This document shows positions 9,497-18,659 of a stretch of 64,000 nucleotides of DNA, piece by piece. The notes under the pieces were generated by a model, which worked only from the letters and a program-made list of their open reading frames with translations, did not search any database and was not told the origin of the DNA. Numbering within the stretch: the stretch's first letter is position 1; each line of letters begins with the position of its first letter. The DNA is taken from NCBI RefSeq assembly GCF_900631615.1, contig NZ_LR131273.1:3380850-3444849 (forward strand), written 5' to 3'. The position numbers were made by a program, and so were the translations under genes. The stretch is from Tsukamurella paurometabola. GTDB taxonomy: Bacteria > Actinomycetota > Actinomycetes > Mycobacteriales > Mycobacteriaceae.

Positions 9497-10183
9497 TCAG
9501 CGCTCGGGCAATCGGGCTTCGACGGCGCTGATCGCGAGCCCGATCATGTAGTCGAACTCGGCGTCGGCGTCGAACCGCGCGAGGTCGGCGGCCACCGACT
9601 GGACGGCCGGCAGCCCGCACGCGGAGAGCCCCGCCTCGCGGCGGGCGATCGCCTCGGCGTCCGTCATGCCGAACGTCGGCGCCGCCTCGAACTCGCGCAG
9701 CAGGGTCCCGATCAGCGACGCGAGGAGCGACCGCATGAGATGAACGGCCTCCGCCGGCGGGAATCCGGCGTCGAGCAGGACCTCGAGGATCGACTGGGTG
9801 GGCGCGAGCGCGGCCACGGACTGCACCTGCCGGGTCAGGACGAGGGTCGCGGCCTTCGGGTGGGCCTGGGCGGCCGTGCGGAAGGCCCGGGCGACGCCCG
9901 CGAGGTCGGTGCGGAGGTCGCCGGTGGGGACGTGCACGACGATCGACCGGAGCAGGTGCTCGGTGACCGCGTCGAGGAGATCGTCCTTGTCGCGGACGTG
10001 GTTGTAGAGGCTCTTCGCATCGACGGACAGGTGGCGCGCGACGGACCGCATCCCGACGTCGGCGACGCCGTCCCGGTCGATGAGCTCGAGGGCGGCGCCG
10101 ACCACCGCGGCGCGCGACAGCTTCGGCGCACCGAGGGCGGGGCGCCCCCGTCGGGGTCGCGGCGTGGTCATGAACCCCATCAT
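9497..10183 (-). CDS. TetR-family transcriptional regulator
   Basis: 228 residues (or 224 from the ATG at 10171; the start is MMGFMTTPRPRR, and neither ATG has a clearly better ribosome site). The helix-turn-helix is in residues ~28-70 (LSRAAVVGAALELIDRDGV ... SLYNHVRDKDDLLDAV), and the C-terminal part matches TetR-C ligand domains. Divergent from the SnoaL-like gene at 10234, with two palindromes in the 50-base gap, so it probably represses both itself and that gene. The ligand is unknown. Convergent with priA. Confidence 0.88.
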   Translation of the reverse strand: MMGFMTTPRPRRGRPALGAPKLSRAAVVGAALELIDRDGVADVGMRSVARHLSVDAKSLYNHVRDKDDLLDAVTEHLLRSIVVHVPTGDLRTDLAGVARAFRTAAQAHPKAATLVLTRQVQSVAALAPTQSILEVLLDAGFPPAEAVHLMRSLLASLIGTLLREFEAAPTFGMTDAEAIARREAGLSACGLPAVQSVAADLARFDADAEFDYMIGLAISAVEARLPER

Positions 10184-10190
10184 CCCCTAC

Positions 10191-10205
10191 TTTCGGCACC
10201 CGAAA
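10191..10205. promoter_or_regulatory. Palindrome in TetR/SnoaL divergent promoter
   Basis: TTTCGG-CAC-CCGAAA, a perfect 6-bp inverted repeat. It lies between the TetR start and its probable -10 (TATTTT, minus strand 10207-10202). It could be a second regulator site, or form with the neighbouring palindrome a pair of operators. Confidence 0.45.
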
Positions 10206-10206
10206 A

Positions 10207-10223
10207 TACCCACATTGTGGGTA
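10207..10223. promoter_or_regulatory. Candidate TetR operator
   Basis: TACCCACA-T-TGTGGGTA is a perfect 17-base palindrome. It overlaps the -10 candidates of both divergent genes (TAAACT at 10222-10227 on plus, TATTTT at 10207-10202 on minus). Length, symmetry and position are as expected for a TetR-family operator controlling a divergent pair. Confidence 0.65.
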
Positions 10224-10227
10224 AACT
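10222..10227 (+). promoter_or_regulatory. Candidate -10, leaderless SnoaL-like gene
   Basis: TAAACT followed by 6 bases and the ATG at 10234, with no ribosome site. Overlaps the 3' edge of the 17-base palindrome, so repressor binding would block it. Confidence 0.5.
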
Positions 10228-10233
10228 GGCGTC

Positions 10234-10806
10234 ATGATCGCACACACGTCCCGCTTCGTGATGCCGCCGGCCACGGTCCTCCGCGCGCGCGAGAAACTGG
10301 TGCTGGACCACTTCCACGACGAGGTCCGGCAGGACTGGGACGCGACCCTGGCGACGTTCCCGCACCCGCACTACGAGCTGATCGCCCCGATGACCGTCCA
10401 CGACGGCGGCGAGGCGGTCCGCGACTACTACGCGGACACGCGCATCGCGTTCCCGGACCAGGATCACGAGCTCATCGCACTGCGGCACAGCGTCGACGCC
10501 GTGATCGTCGAGTTCTGGCTACTCGGGACCCAAGCCGGCCCCCTCGGCGCGATCCCGCCCACCGGGAGCAGGCACCGCACCCGGATGACGGCCTACTTCG
10601 TCTTCGACGAGGAGGAGAACCTGGTCGCCGAGAGGATCTACTTCGATCAGCTGACCATCCTGCGGCAGCTCGTCGCGGGATTGAATCCGCGCACGCCGAA
10701 GGGACTCCTGACGCTGGGGCGCGTGCTCCTCGGGGCGTTCCGGATGTCGGGCGGCGAGCCGGATCCGCGGCTGACCCGGACCACGCCTCCCCGTCTGGAC
10801 GGCTGA
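10234..10806 (+). CDS. SnoaL/NTF2-like protein
   Basis: 190 residues with the alpha+beta cone pattern of the NTF2/SnoaL superfamily: N-terminal helix, ALRHSVDAVIVEFWLLGT strand pair (about 88-105), RTRMTAYFVFDEEENLVAERIYFDQLTILRQ (the family's last strands, about 112-145). Such proteins are small-molecule isomerases, cyclases, or steroid/polyketide binders. No catalytic assignment is possible here. Controlled, by inference, by the divergent TetR protein. Convergent with the secreted acidic protein (7-base gap). Confidence 0.75.
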   Translation: MIAHTSRFVMPPATVLRAREKLVLDHFHDEVRQDWDATLATFPHPHYELIAPMTVHDGGEAVRDYYADTRIAFPDQDHELIALRHSVDAVIVEFWLLGTQAGPLGAIPPTGSRHRTRMTAYFVFDEEENLVAERIYFDQLTILRQLVAGLNPRTPKGLLTLGRVLLGAFRMSGGEPDPRLTRTTPPRLDG

Positions 10807-10813
10807 CCTCGGG

Positions 10814-11122
10814 TCACTCCTCCTCGTCGGGCGCGGTGGCCTCGATCAGCTCGTCCGCGGTCGCCGCCTCGGGGTCCGGGCGGGGATCGTCGGCGGACTC
10901 CGGTTCGGCGGCGGGCTCGATCGGCCCGGACGCGGACTCGGGCTCGGCCGCGGGCTCGATCGTGCCGGGTGCGGCGGGCGGAGCGCCCACCTCGCGGGGC
11001 GAGTCGCCGGCGTCGATCGAGGCGGTGGGCGGCGCGTCCGCCTCCTCCTCGGCCGCGGCGGCGATTCCCGCACCGGAGAAGGTGATGGCTGCAGTGGCGA
11101 CGATTGTTGCGAGAGTGCGCAT
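10814..11122 (-). CDS. Small secreted acidic Pro/Ala/Glu-rich protein
   Basis: 102 residues. A cleavable signal peptide is clear (MRTLATIVATAAITFSGAG then AAAA, probable cut near residue 24). The mature part is disordered, strongly acidic, and contains a tandem duplication of IEPAAEPESA (about residues 55-76). No known domain. It could be a cell-wall-associated or secreted low-complexity protein; no function is assigned. Confidence 0.6.
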   Translation of the reverse strand: MRTLATIVATAAITFSGAGIAAAAEEEADAPPTASIDAGDSPREVGAPPAAPGTIEPAAEPESASGPIEPAAEPESADDPRPDPEAATADELIEATAPDEEE

Positions 11123-11216
11123 GTCGATGTCCTGGTCTCGGCGGCTGTGGGGGCGACCGTTCCTTCATCGCGCGACCGAGACTACGCCGGTCGGCGGCGC
11201 TGCGCAGGGAAGGTTC

Positions 11217-11222
11217 TAACCT
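11217..11222 (+). promoter_or_regulatory. Candidate -10, leaderless ceramidase gene
   Basis: TAACCT, 7 bases before the GTG at 11230; no Shine-Dalgarno sequence. Supports the 11230 start over an earlier in-frame ATG at 11104. Confidence 0.5.
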
Positions 11223-11229
11223 CGAAGCC

Positions 11230-13050
11230 GTGACTGCGACGGGCTGGCGTGCGGGATGGGCGAAGGCGGACATCACCGGGGAGCCGTGGGGCGTCGGCCT
11301 GATGGGCTACGGCATGCCGGGCCAGCGCGGCCGCGGCCTGCTCACCCGGCAGTGGGCGCGCGCCGTCGTCGTCGCCACCGCCACGCACCGGATGGCCTAC
11401 GTCGTCGCCGACATCGGGATGTTCTTCCAGGCCGCGGTCGACGAGATCACCGACCGGCTCGCCGTCGCCACCGACGGCCGGCTCTCCGCCGCGAACGTCG
11501 TGCTCACGGCGACGCACACGCACTGCGGACCCGGGGGACACGGGCGGCACCGGCTGTACAACATCACCACTCTGGGCCAGCACCCCCGGACCTTCCACCG
11601 ACTGGTCGACGGCGTGGTCCGCGCGGTCCTCGACGCAGAGTCGGCACTCGCGCCCGCCGAGCTGTCGGTGGCCCGGGGCGAGCTGCACGACGCGTCCGTC
11701 AACCGCAGCGCGAGCTCCTTCGACCGCAACCCCGATCGCGACCGGCTGCCCGGGCGCATCGACCCCGCCGTCACCCTGCTGCGCGTCGAGCGCGACGGTG
11801 AACTTCGCGCCGCGATCGACTGGTTCGCCGTGCACTGCACGTCGATGGGCAACGGCAACCGTCTCGTCAGCTCCGACAACAAGGGCTGGGCCGCCGCGGC
11901 CTGGGAGGCCGCGGAGCGGGCCCGCCGCTCCGACTTCCTCGCGGCCTTCGCACAGACCAATGCGGGCGACATGTCGCCGAACCTCGGCGGCGGCGCCGGT
12001 CGCGGCCCCACCGATGACGAGCGGGAGAACACCGCCGAGATCGGCCGTCGGCAGCTGGAGACGGCGCGCCGGCTCGCCGAGGGGCCCGGCCGGGCCCTGA
12101 CGCCCGCGGTCGACCACCGCCTCACGTACGTCGACTTCGGGGCCGTGACCACCGCGGACGGCCCCACCGGACGTGCCGTACTCGGTGCCGCCTTCGCCGC
12201 CGGCACCTCGGACGGACTCGGTGCGCCGGCGTTCCGGCAGGGGCTCGGCAACGGCGTCGGGGCGCTCAGCCGGGCCCTGTACCGCCGCCGGCCCGTACTC
12301 GCCGCGCAGCAGGCGCCCAAGGAGATGCTGCTGCCCGCCGGCGTGCTCGGCTGGGTACAGGAGACGTTGCCCGTGCAGCTGATCCGGCTCGGGGAGCTGC
12401 ACGTGCTGTGCCTGCCGGTGGAGGTCACCGTCATGGCCGGGGCCAGGCTGCGGGACGCGGTCGCCGGGGCGGCGGGGATCGGATCGGGCGACGTCCTCGT
12501 CCAGGGGTACGCGAACGGCTACGCCCACTACCTCACGACCCCGGAGGAGTACGACGCGCAGCGCTACGAGGCCGGCAGCACCGTCTTCGGACGCAACGAG
12601 CTGGCGGCCTTCGCGGAGGCCGCGCAGCGGCTCGCGTCCGACCTCGCCGCGGGCCGCCCGTCCGAGCCGGGCACGCCCCCGGCCCGGCAGCGGGCCGCGC
12701 GGATCGGGTCACCGTCGGGCTCGACGGTGCTGAGCCGTCCTCGCCCGGTCCGGGTGGCCGCCGTGCGGACGCCGGGCCCGGACGGCCGGCTCGGCGTCGT
12801 CTTCGCGTGCGGCCACCCGAATCGCGCGATACCCGACAGTTACACACGCGTGGAACGGCGCGAGGAGGGCCGCTGGGTCCCCCTCGCCGACGACGATTCC
12901 CCGACGACCGAGATCGTGTGGCGGCGCCGGGGTACGAGGTTCCTCGCGACGGTGACCGTCGACCTCGGCGGGCTGCCCGGCGAGTACCGCGTCGGCTACG
13001 CCGACGGGGTACCGGGCCGGTACACGTGGGCGACGGTCCGCGTGTCCTGA
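11230..13050 (+). CDS. Neutral/alkaline non-lysosomal ceramidase-family hydrolase
   Basis: 606 residues, close to family length. Ceramidases cleave the amide of ceramide to sphingosine and fatty acid. Zinc-binding and catalytic landmarks: ATHTHCGPGGHG (about residues 95-107), the FAQTNAGDMSPNLGG serine box (about 240-255, equivalent of the NTGDVSPN motif), and a C-terminal Ig-like domain after about 490. No signal peptide with the 11230 start, which is unusual because bacterial ceramidases are generally secreted. The upstream-extended frame has no good signal peptide either. The natural substrate in this organism is not known. Confidence 0.85.
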   Translation: MTATGWRAGWAKADITGEPWGVGLMGYGMPGQRGRGLLTRQWARAVVVATATHRMAYVVADIGMFFQAAVDEITDRLAVATDGRLSAANVVLTATHTHCGPGGHGRHRLYNITTLGQHPRTFHRLVDGVVRAVLDAESALAPAELSVARGELHDASVNRSASSFDRNPDRDRLPGRIDPAVTLLRVERDGELRAAIDWFAVHCTSMGNGNRLVSSDNKGWAAAAWEAAERARRSDFLAAFAQTNAGDMSPNLGGGAGRGPTDDERENTAEIGRRQLETARRLAEGPGRALTPAVDHRLTYVDFGAVTTADGPTGRAVLGAAFAAGTSDGLGAPAFRQGLGNGVGALSRALYRRRPVLAAQQAPKEMLLPAGVLGWVQETLPVQLIRLGELHVLCLPVEVTVMAGARLRDAVAGAAGIGSGDVLVQGYANGYAHYLTTPEEYDAQRYEAGSTVFGRNELAAFAEAAQRLASDLAAGRPSEPGTPPARQRAARIGSPSGSTVLSRPRPVRVAAVRTPGPDGRLGVVFACGHPNRAIPDSYTRVERREEGRWVPLADDDSPTTEIVWRRRGTRFLATVTVDLGGLPGEYRVGYADGVPGRYTWATVRVS

Positions 13051-13067
13051 CGCCGCCGAGGACGCGC

Positions 13068-14366
13068 TCAGAGGTGGGCGAGCGCGCGGATCGGGTCCTC
13101 GACGTAGTCCGCGAACAGCCGCAGGAAGCCGCCCGCCTCGCCGCCGTCGCACACCCGGTGGTCGAAGGCGAGCGAGACCTGGGCGATCCTGCGGGGGACG
13201 ATCGCACCGTCGACCACCCACGGACGGTCGATGATCCGCCCGATCCCGAGGATCGCCGCCTCGGGGTGATTGATGATCGGCGCCGAGCCGTCGACGCCGA
13301 AGACGCCGTAGTTGTTGAGCGTGAACGTGCCTCCGGTGAGTCGTGCGGGCGGCAGCGCGCCCTCCCGGGCGAGGGCGGTGGTCTCGGTGAGCCGCCGTGC
13401 GAGTTCGACGGTCGACAGGGTGTCGGCGTCCGCGAGGACCGGCACCACCAGCCCCCGTGGTGTCTGGGCCGCGATGCCGAGGTGCACGCGCCCGTGCTGG
13501 ACGATGTGCCGGCGATCGAGGTCGACCGACGAGTTGAGTTGGGGGTACCGCCGCAGCGCCGCGACCGCGAGACGGGCGAGCAGCGCGAGCAGGCTCACCC
13601 GGTCGGCCTCGGGCAGCGTCGCGTTCATCGCGGTCCGTGCTTCGAGGAGCGCGGTCGCGTCCACGTCCACCCAGGTGGTCGCCTCCGGGATCTCGCGCCT
13701 GCTGGTGGTCAGCTTGTCGGCGACGGCCTTGCGGAGGCCGTTGAGCGGGATCCGGACGTCGCTCCTGCTCGCTCCCGGCGCCTCCGGGACGGGCGGGCTC
13801 GTGCGCGCGGCGAGGGCCGCGTCGACGTCGGCCCGCCGGATCACGCCACCCACGCCCGACGGCGCCACCGTCGTCAGGTCCACGCCGTGTTCGCGCGCGA
13901 GATCGCGGACGACCGGCGAGATCACCCGCGCCACGCGCGGTGCCGATGAGCCCCGTGGTACGGCCGGTGCCGGGCCGGGGGTGGGGGACGCCGCTCGCCG
14001 GCGGCGGCGGGTGGGCTTCGCGTCGCTCGTCCCGTATCCGATGAGGACGTTCCCCGACGGGCCGTCGGCGTCCGGGGCCTGCTGAGGCGGCCCGCCGAGC
14101 TGCGGCGCGGCCGTGGTCGCGGGGGTGAGGGCGCCGACCGAGATCAGCGGCGCGCCGACGCGCAGCGTGTCGCCGGGGGCGGCGTGGAGGGCGACGACGG
14201 TGCCGGCGAACGGCACCGGCACCTCGACCGCGGCTTTCGCCGTCTCGACCTCGACGACGATCTGGTCGACGGCCACGGTGTCGCCGACCCGGACGCGCCA
14301 GGCCAGGACATCGGCCTCGGTCAGTCCTTCGCCGAGGTCGGGGAGCAGGAAGACCTGATCGCTCAT
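13068..14366 (-). CDS. bkdC: Branched-chain 2-oxoacid dehydrogenase E2 (dihydrolipoyl acyltransferase)
   Basis: 432 residues. Domains: lipoyl domain (1-80, modified lysine in VETAKAAVEV near residue 42), linker, peripheral subunit-binding domain (about 150-190: ISPVVRDLAREHGVDLTTV), and catalytic acyltransferase domain (about 205-432) with the active-site FDHRVCDGG near the C-terminus. Transfers the acyl group to CoA in breakdown of valine, leucine and isoleucine oxoacids. Its ATG overlaps the E1-beta stop (ATGA). Convergent with the ceramidase gene. Confidence 0.93.
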   Translation of the reverse strand: MSDQVFLLPDLGEGLTEADVLAWRVRVGDTVAVDQIVVEVETAKAAVEVPVPFAGTVVALHAAPGDTLRVGAPLISVGALTPATTAAPQLGGPPQQAPDADGPSGNVLIGYGTSDAKPTRRRRRAASPTPGPAPAVPRGSSAPRVARVISPVVRDLAREHGVDLTTVAPSGVGGVIRRADVDAALAARTSPPVPEAPGASRSDVRIPLNGLRKAVADKLTTSRREIPEATTWVDVDATALLEARTAMNATLPEADRVSLLALLARLAVAALRRYPQLNSSVDLDRRHIVQHGRVHLGIAAQTPRGLVVPVLADADTLSTVELARRLTETTALAREGALPPARLTGGTFTLNNYGVFGVDGSAPIINHPEAAILGIGRIIDRPWVVDGAIVPRRIAQVSLAFDHRVCDGGEAGGFLRLFADYVEDPIRALAHL

Positions 14367-15367
14367 GCCGTCACCACCCACCGGGGATCGACCCGGTCGT
14401 CCCACTGCAGCCGGTCGACGGTGTCCAGGATGCGGTCCACGCCGGGGAGATGCAGCCGCTCGAGCTTCGGTGGGGGATAGGGGATGTCGAGGCCACTCAC
14501 CCGCAGCACCGGGGCGGCCAGGTGGTGGAAGCAGCGCTCCTGCACCCGAGCCGCGATCTCGGCGCCGACGCCGGCGAAGCCCTGCGCCTCCTGCACGACC
14601 ACGCACCGGCCGGTGCGCCGCACCGAGGCCGTCACCGTCTCGTCGTCGAACGGGACGAGGGTGCGCAGGTCGACCACTTCGAGCGAGGTCCCGTCCTCCG
14701 CGGCCGCCGCTGCGGCATCGAGCGCGATGTCCACCGACGGTCCGTAGGCGATGAGCGTGGCGTCGGCCCCCTCGCGCCGCACGACCGCGCGCCCCAGCGG
14801 GTCGCCGACGGTGAGATCGGTCTCCGCCGAGGCGAAGTAGAGGCGCTTGGGTTCGAGGAGCACGACCGGATCGGGGTCGTCGATCGCGCGCCGCAGCAGG
14901 GTGTACGCGTCGTCGACGGTGGCGGGTGCCGCGATCTTCAGCCCGGGCGTGTGGGCGTAGTAGGCCTCGCTCGAATCGCAGTGGTGCTCCACCCCGCCGA
15001 TACCGCCGGCGTAGGGCACGCGGATCACCATCGGCACCGCGAGCGCCCCGCGGGTCCGATTGCGCAGCTTGGCGACGTGGGACACGATCTGCTCGAACGC
15101 GGGATACGCGAAGGCGTCGAACTGCATCTCGACCACGGGTTTGAACCCCGCCATCGTCATCCCGACGGCGAAGCCGACGATCCCGGACTCGGCGAGCGGC
15201 GTGTCGAAGCAGCGGTCGGCGCCGAACTCGCGGGTCAGGCCGTCGGTCACGCGGAACACGCCGCCGAGCGTGCCGACGTCCTCGCCGAAGACCACGACGT
15301 CCGGGTCCGCGGCGAGTGCATCGCGCAGCGCGGCGTTGAGGGCCTGGGCCATGGTGTGTCGCGGCAT
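14363..15367 (-). CDS. bkdB: Branched-chain 2-oxoacid dehydrogenase E1 beta subunit
   Basis: 334 residues, family length. Contains the pyrimidine-binding and transketolase C-terminal domains: GEDVGTLGGVFRVTDGL (about residue 28), FDTPLAESGIVGFAVGMTMAG (about 54), and the C-terminal RTGRCVVVQEAQGFAGVGAEI segment. Forms the E1 heterotetramer with BkdA. Gap of 3 bases from bkdA and a 4-base overlap with bkdC show one operon. Confidence 0.94.
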   Translation of the reverse strand: MPRHTMAQALNAALRDALAADPDVVVFGEDVGTLGGVFRVTDGLTREFGADRCFDTPLAESGIVGFAVGMTMAGFKPVVEMQFDAFAYPAFEQIVSHVAKLRNRTRGALAVPMVIRVPYAGGIGGVEHHCDSSEAYYAHTPGLKIAAPATVDDAYTLLRRAIDDPDPVVLLEPKRLYFASAETDLTVGDPLGRAVVRREGADATLIAYGPSVDIALDAAAAAAEDGTSLEVVDLRTLVPFDDETVTASVRRTGRCVVVQEAQGFAGVGAEIAARVQERCFHHLAAPVLRVSGLDIPYPPPKLERLHLPGVDRILDTVDRLQWDDRVDPRWVVTA

Positions 15368-15370
15368 CTG

Positions 15371-16498
15371 TCACTCCTCCTCGGCGTCGGATGCGGCGGA
15401 GAGCTCGGCCTCCACCTGGGCCTGCTGCTCGCGCAGCTGCGGGGTCGGTTCGGCGAAGACGTGCCGGAACAGGTCGGCCGGGTCCACGGGGCGGTCGGCG
15501 TTCATCCGGGCGCGCAGGTCCGCGGCGGCGGCCTCGGCCTCATCGGCGACCGCGGCGACGACCGCGTCGTCGATCCGTCCGCGCGACCGCAGGTAGGCCT
15601 CCAGCCGCGTGATCGGGTCGCGCCGGACCCACTCCTCGACCTCCGCGGGCGAGCGGTAGCGGCTCGCGTCGTCGGCGTTGGTGTGGGCGTCGATGCGGTA
15701 GGTGTGCGCCTCCACGATGACCGGCCCGTTGCCCGACCGGACGAAGTGGGCCGCCTCCTGCATCACGCCCAGCATGGCGATCGGGTCGTTGCCGTCCACC
15801 TGCTCGGAGCCGATGCCGTATCCCACGCCCTTGTGCGCCAGGCTGGGCGCCGCGGTCTGTCGCGAGAGCGGCACGCTGATGGCGAAACCGTTGTTCTGCA
15901 CCAGGAAGACCACGGGCGCGTGGAAGACGGCGGCGAAGTTGAGCGCCTCGTGGAAGTCGCCCTCGCTGGTGCCGCCGTCGCCGCACAGCGCGAGCGCGAT
16001 GGTGTCGGTGCCGCGCAGGTGCTCGCCGTGGGCGACACCGGCGGCGTGGAGGAGCTGCGTGGCGAGCGGGGTGCACTGCGGCGCGGTCCGCAGGGCCGCG
16101 GGGTCGTAACCGCAGTGCCAGTCGCCGGCCAGCAACGTCAGCACCTGCACCGGGTCGACGCCGCGCGCCGTGAGGGCGACCGAGTCGCGGTACGTCGGGA
16201 ACATCCAGTCCGTCGGGCGCAGGCACATCGCCGCCGCGATCTGGCAGGCGTCCTGCCCGTGCGACGAGGGGTAGACCGCGAGCCGGCCCTGCTTCGTCAG
16301 CGCCGTCGCCTGCGCGTCGAACCGCCGCCCCAGCACCATGCGGCGGTACATCTCGACCATCCGGTCGTCGTCGGGATGGGGGTAGCGCGCGTGCGAATCG
16401 GTGAGCTCGCCCGCCTCGTCGAGGTACTGCACGGGCGTGTCGGCCGGAAGGAACTTCCGGTACGTCGGCTCGCCCGCGAGGTCGCTGGTGGTGGTCAC
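15371..16498 (-). CDS. bkdA: Branched-chain 2-oxoacid dehydrogenase E1 alpha subunit
   Basis: 375 residues. Thiamine-diphosphate motif GDGGTSEGDFHEALNFAA (about residues 170-187) ending in LVQNN, and the regulatory-loop YRIDAHTNADDASRYRS segment (about 270) are intact. Decarboxylates branched 2-oxoacids and passes the acyl group to the E2 lipoyl arm. GTG start. No E3 gene is in the window, so the shared lipoamide dehydrogenase must be elsewhere. First gene of the operon, divergent from the Lrp-type regulator. Confidence 0.94.
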   Translation of the reverse strand: MTTTSDLAGEPTYRKFLPADTPVQYLDEAGELTDSHARYPHPDDDRMVEMYRRMVLGRRFDAQATALTKQGRLAVYPSSHGQDACQIAAAMCLRPTDWMFPTYRDSVALTARGVDPVQVLTLLAGDWHCGYDPAALRTAPQCTPLATQLLHAAGVAHGEHLRGTDTIALALCGDGGTSEGDFHEALNFAAVFHAPVVFLVQNNGFAISVPLSRQTAAPSLAHKGVGYGIGSEQVDGNDPIAMLGVMQEAAHFVRSGNGPVIVEAHTYRIDAHTNADDASRYRSPAEVEEWVRRDPITRLEAYLRSRGRIDDAVVAAVADEAEAAAADLRARMNADRPVDPADLFRHVFAEPTPQLREQQAQVEAELSAASDAEEE

Positions 16499-16574
16499 GT
16501 CGTCCTCCCTGGTCGGGTTGCTCTTCGAGCGTGCACCGCGCGGACGGGATTCATGCCGGACCGGTCAGTAGCGA

Positions 16575-16584
16575 GACGATCGTC
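16575..16584. promoter_or_regulatory. Palindrome between bkdA and Lrp regulator
   Basis: GACGATCGTC, a perfect 10-base palindrome midway between the divergent bkdA and regulator starts. Possible regulator site, but short palindromes occur by chance in GC-rich DNA. Confidence 0.3.
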
Positions 16585-16651
16585 GTAGCATTGCAGAGAA
16601 GGCGAGCCGATCGTCCACGGTCGGGCTGACTTGCGGGATGGAGCTGGACGG

Positions 16652-17143
16652 ATGGCGGACGGAACCGAGCACCCCGGGCTGGACGACTTCGACCGGCGGA
16701 TACTGCAGGTGCTGGCGGAGGACGGCCGCATCTCGATGCGGGCGCTCGCCGAGCGCGTGCACGTCTCGCGGGCCAACGCCTACGTGCGCGTCGAGCGGCT
16801 GGAGCGCAGCGGCGTCATCCGCGGCTACGCGGCCCGGGTGGACCACGAGCGGGCGGGCTTCGGCACGTCGGCGTACATCGGCTTGTCGATCCGCCAGGAC
16901 GCGTGGCAGGGCGTCGCCGAGCACCTGCGCGAGCTGCCGTACGTGGAGCACTTCGCCCTCGTCGGCGGGGATTTCGATGTCATCGTCCTGGTGCGGACCC
17001 CGGACAACGCGGCCCTGCGCGACGTGGTGCTGGTGCGGTTGCAGGCGCTCGGCGGCGTCCGGTCCACCCGCACCTGGCTGATCTTCGACGAGGCCGACGG
17101 TCCCGGCGCCCTCGGGCCGCACGACCCGGGCGCCGTCGGATAG
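16652..17143 (+). CDS. Lrp/AsnC-family regulator, probable BkdR
   Basis: 163 residues. AsnC-type helix-turn-helix in the first ~60 (FDRRILQVLAEDGRISMRAL then VHVSRANAYVRVERL), followed by the RAM ligand-binding/oligomerisation domain (about 70-150, VEHFALVGGDFDVIVLV). ATG 16652 is chosen since GGAG lies 8 bases upstream; the earlier TTG frame opening has no such site. Divergent placement next to bkdABC suggests it responds to branched-chain amino acids or oxoacids and controls that operon. Confidence 0.88.
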   Translation: MADGTEHPGLDDFDRRILQVLAEDGRISMRALAERVHVSRANAYVRVERLERSGVIRGYAARVDHERAGFGTSAYIGLSIRQDAWQGVAEHLRELPYVEHFALVGGDFDVIVLVRTPDNAALRDVVLVRLQALGGVRSTRTWLIFDEADGPGALGPHDPGAVG

Positions 17144-17162
17144 TCCCGCGCCGGAGAGCGCG

Positions 17163-17195
17163 ACGGCCCGGCCACCGGGGAGGTGGCCGGGCCGT
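17163..17195. terminator. Strong hairpin between convergent genes
   Basis: Perfect 14-bp stem (ACGGCCCGGCCACC / GGTGGCCGGGCCGT) with a 5-base GGGGA loop. It lies 20 bases after the regulator stop and 22 bases after the gdhA stop on the other strand. No U-tract follows, which is common in actinobacteria. Most likely a bidirectional terminator. Confidence 0.8.
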
Positions 17196-17216
17196 GCGCC
17201 GAGCGGGTTTCCCGAC

Positions 17217-18659
<1,443 letters not shown>

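Noticed and set aside
14450-16588. Long plus-strand frame opposite bkdB/bkdA
   Set aside because: Mirror frame of two conserved E1 genes.
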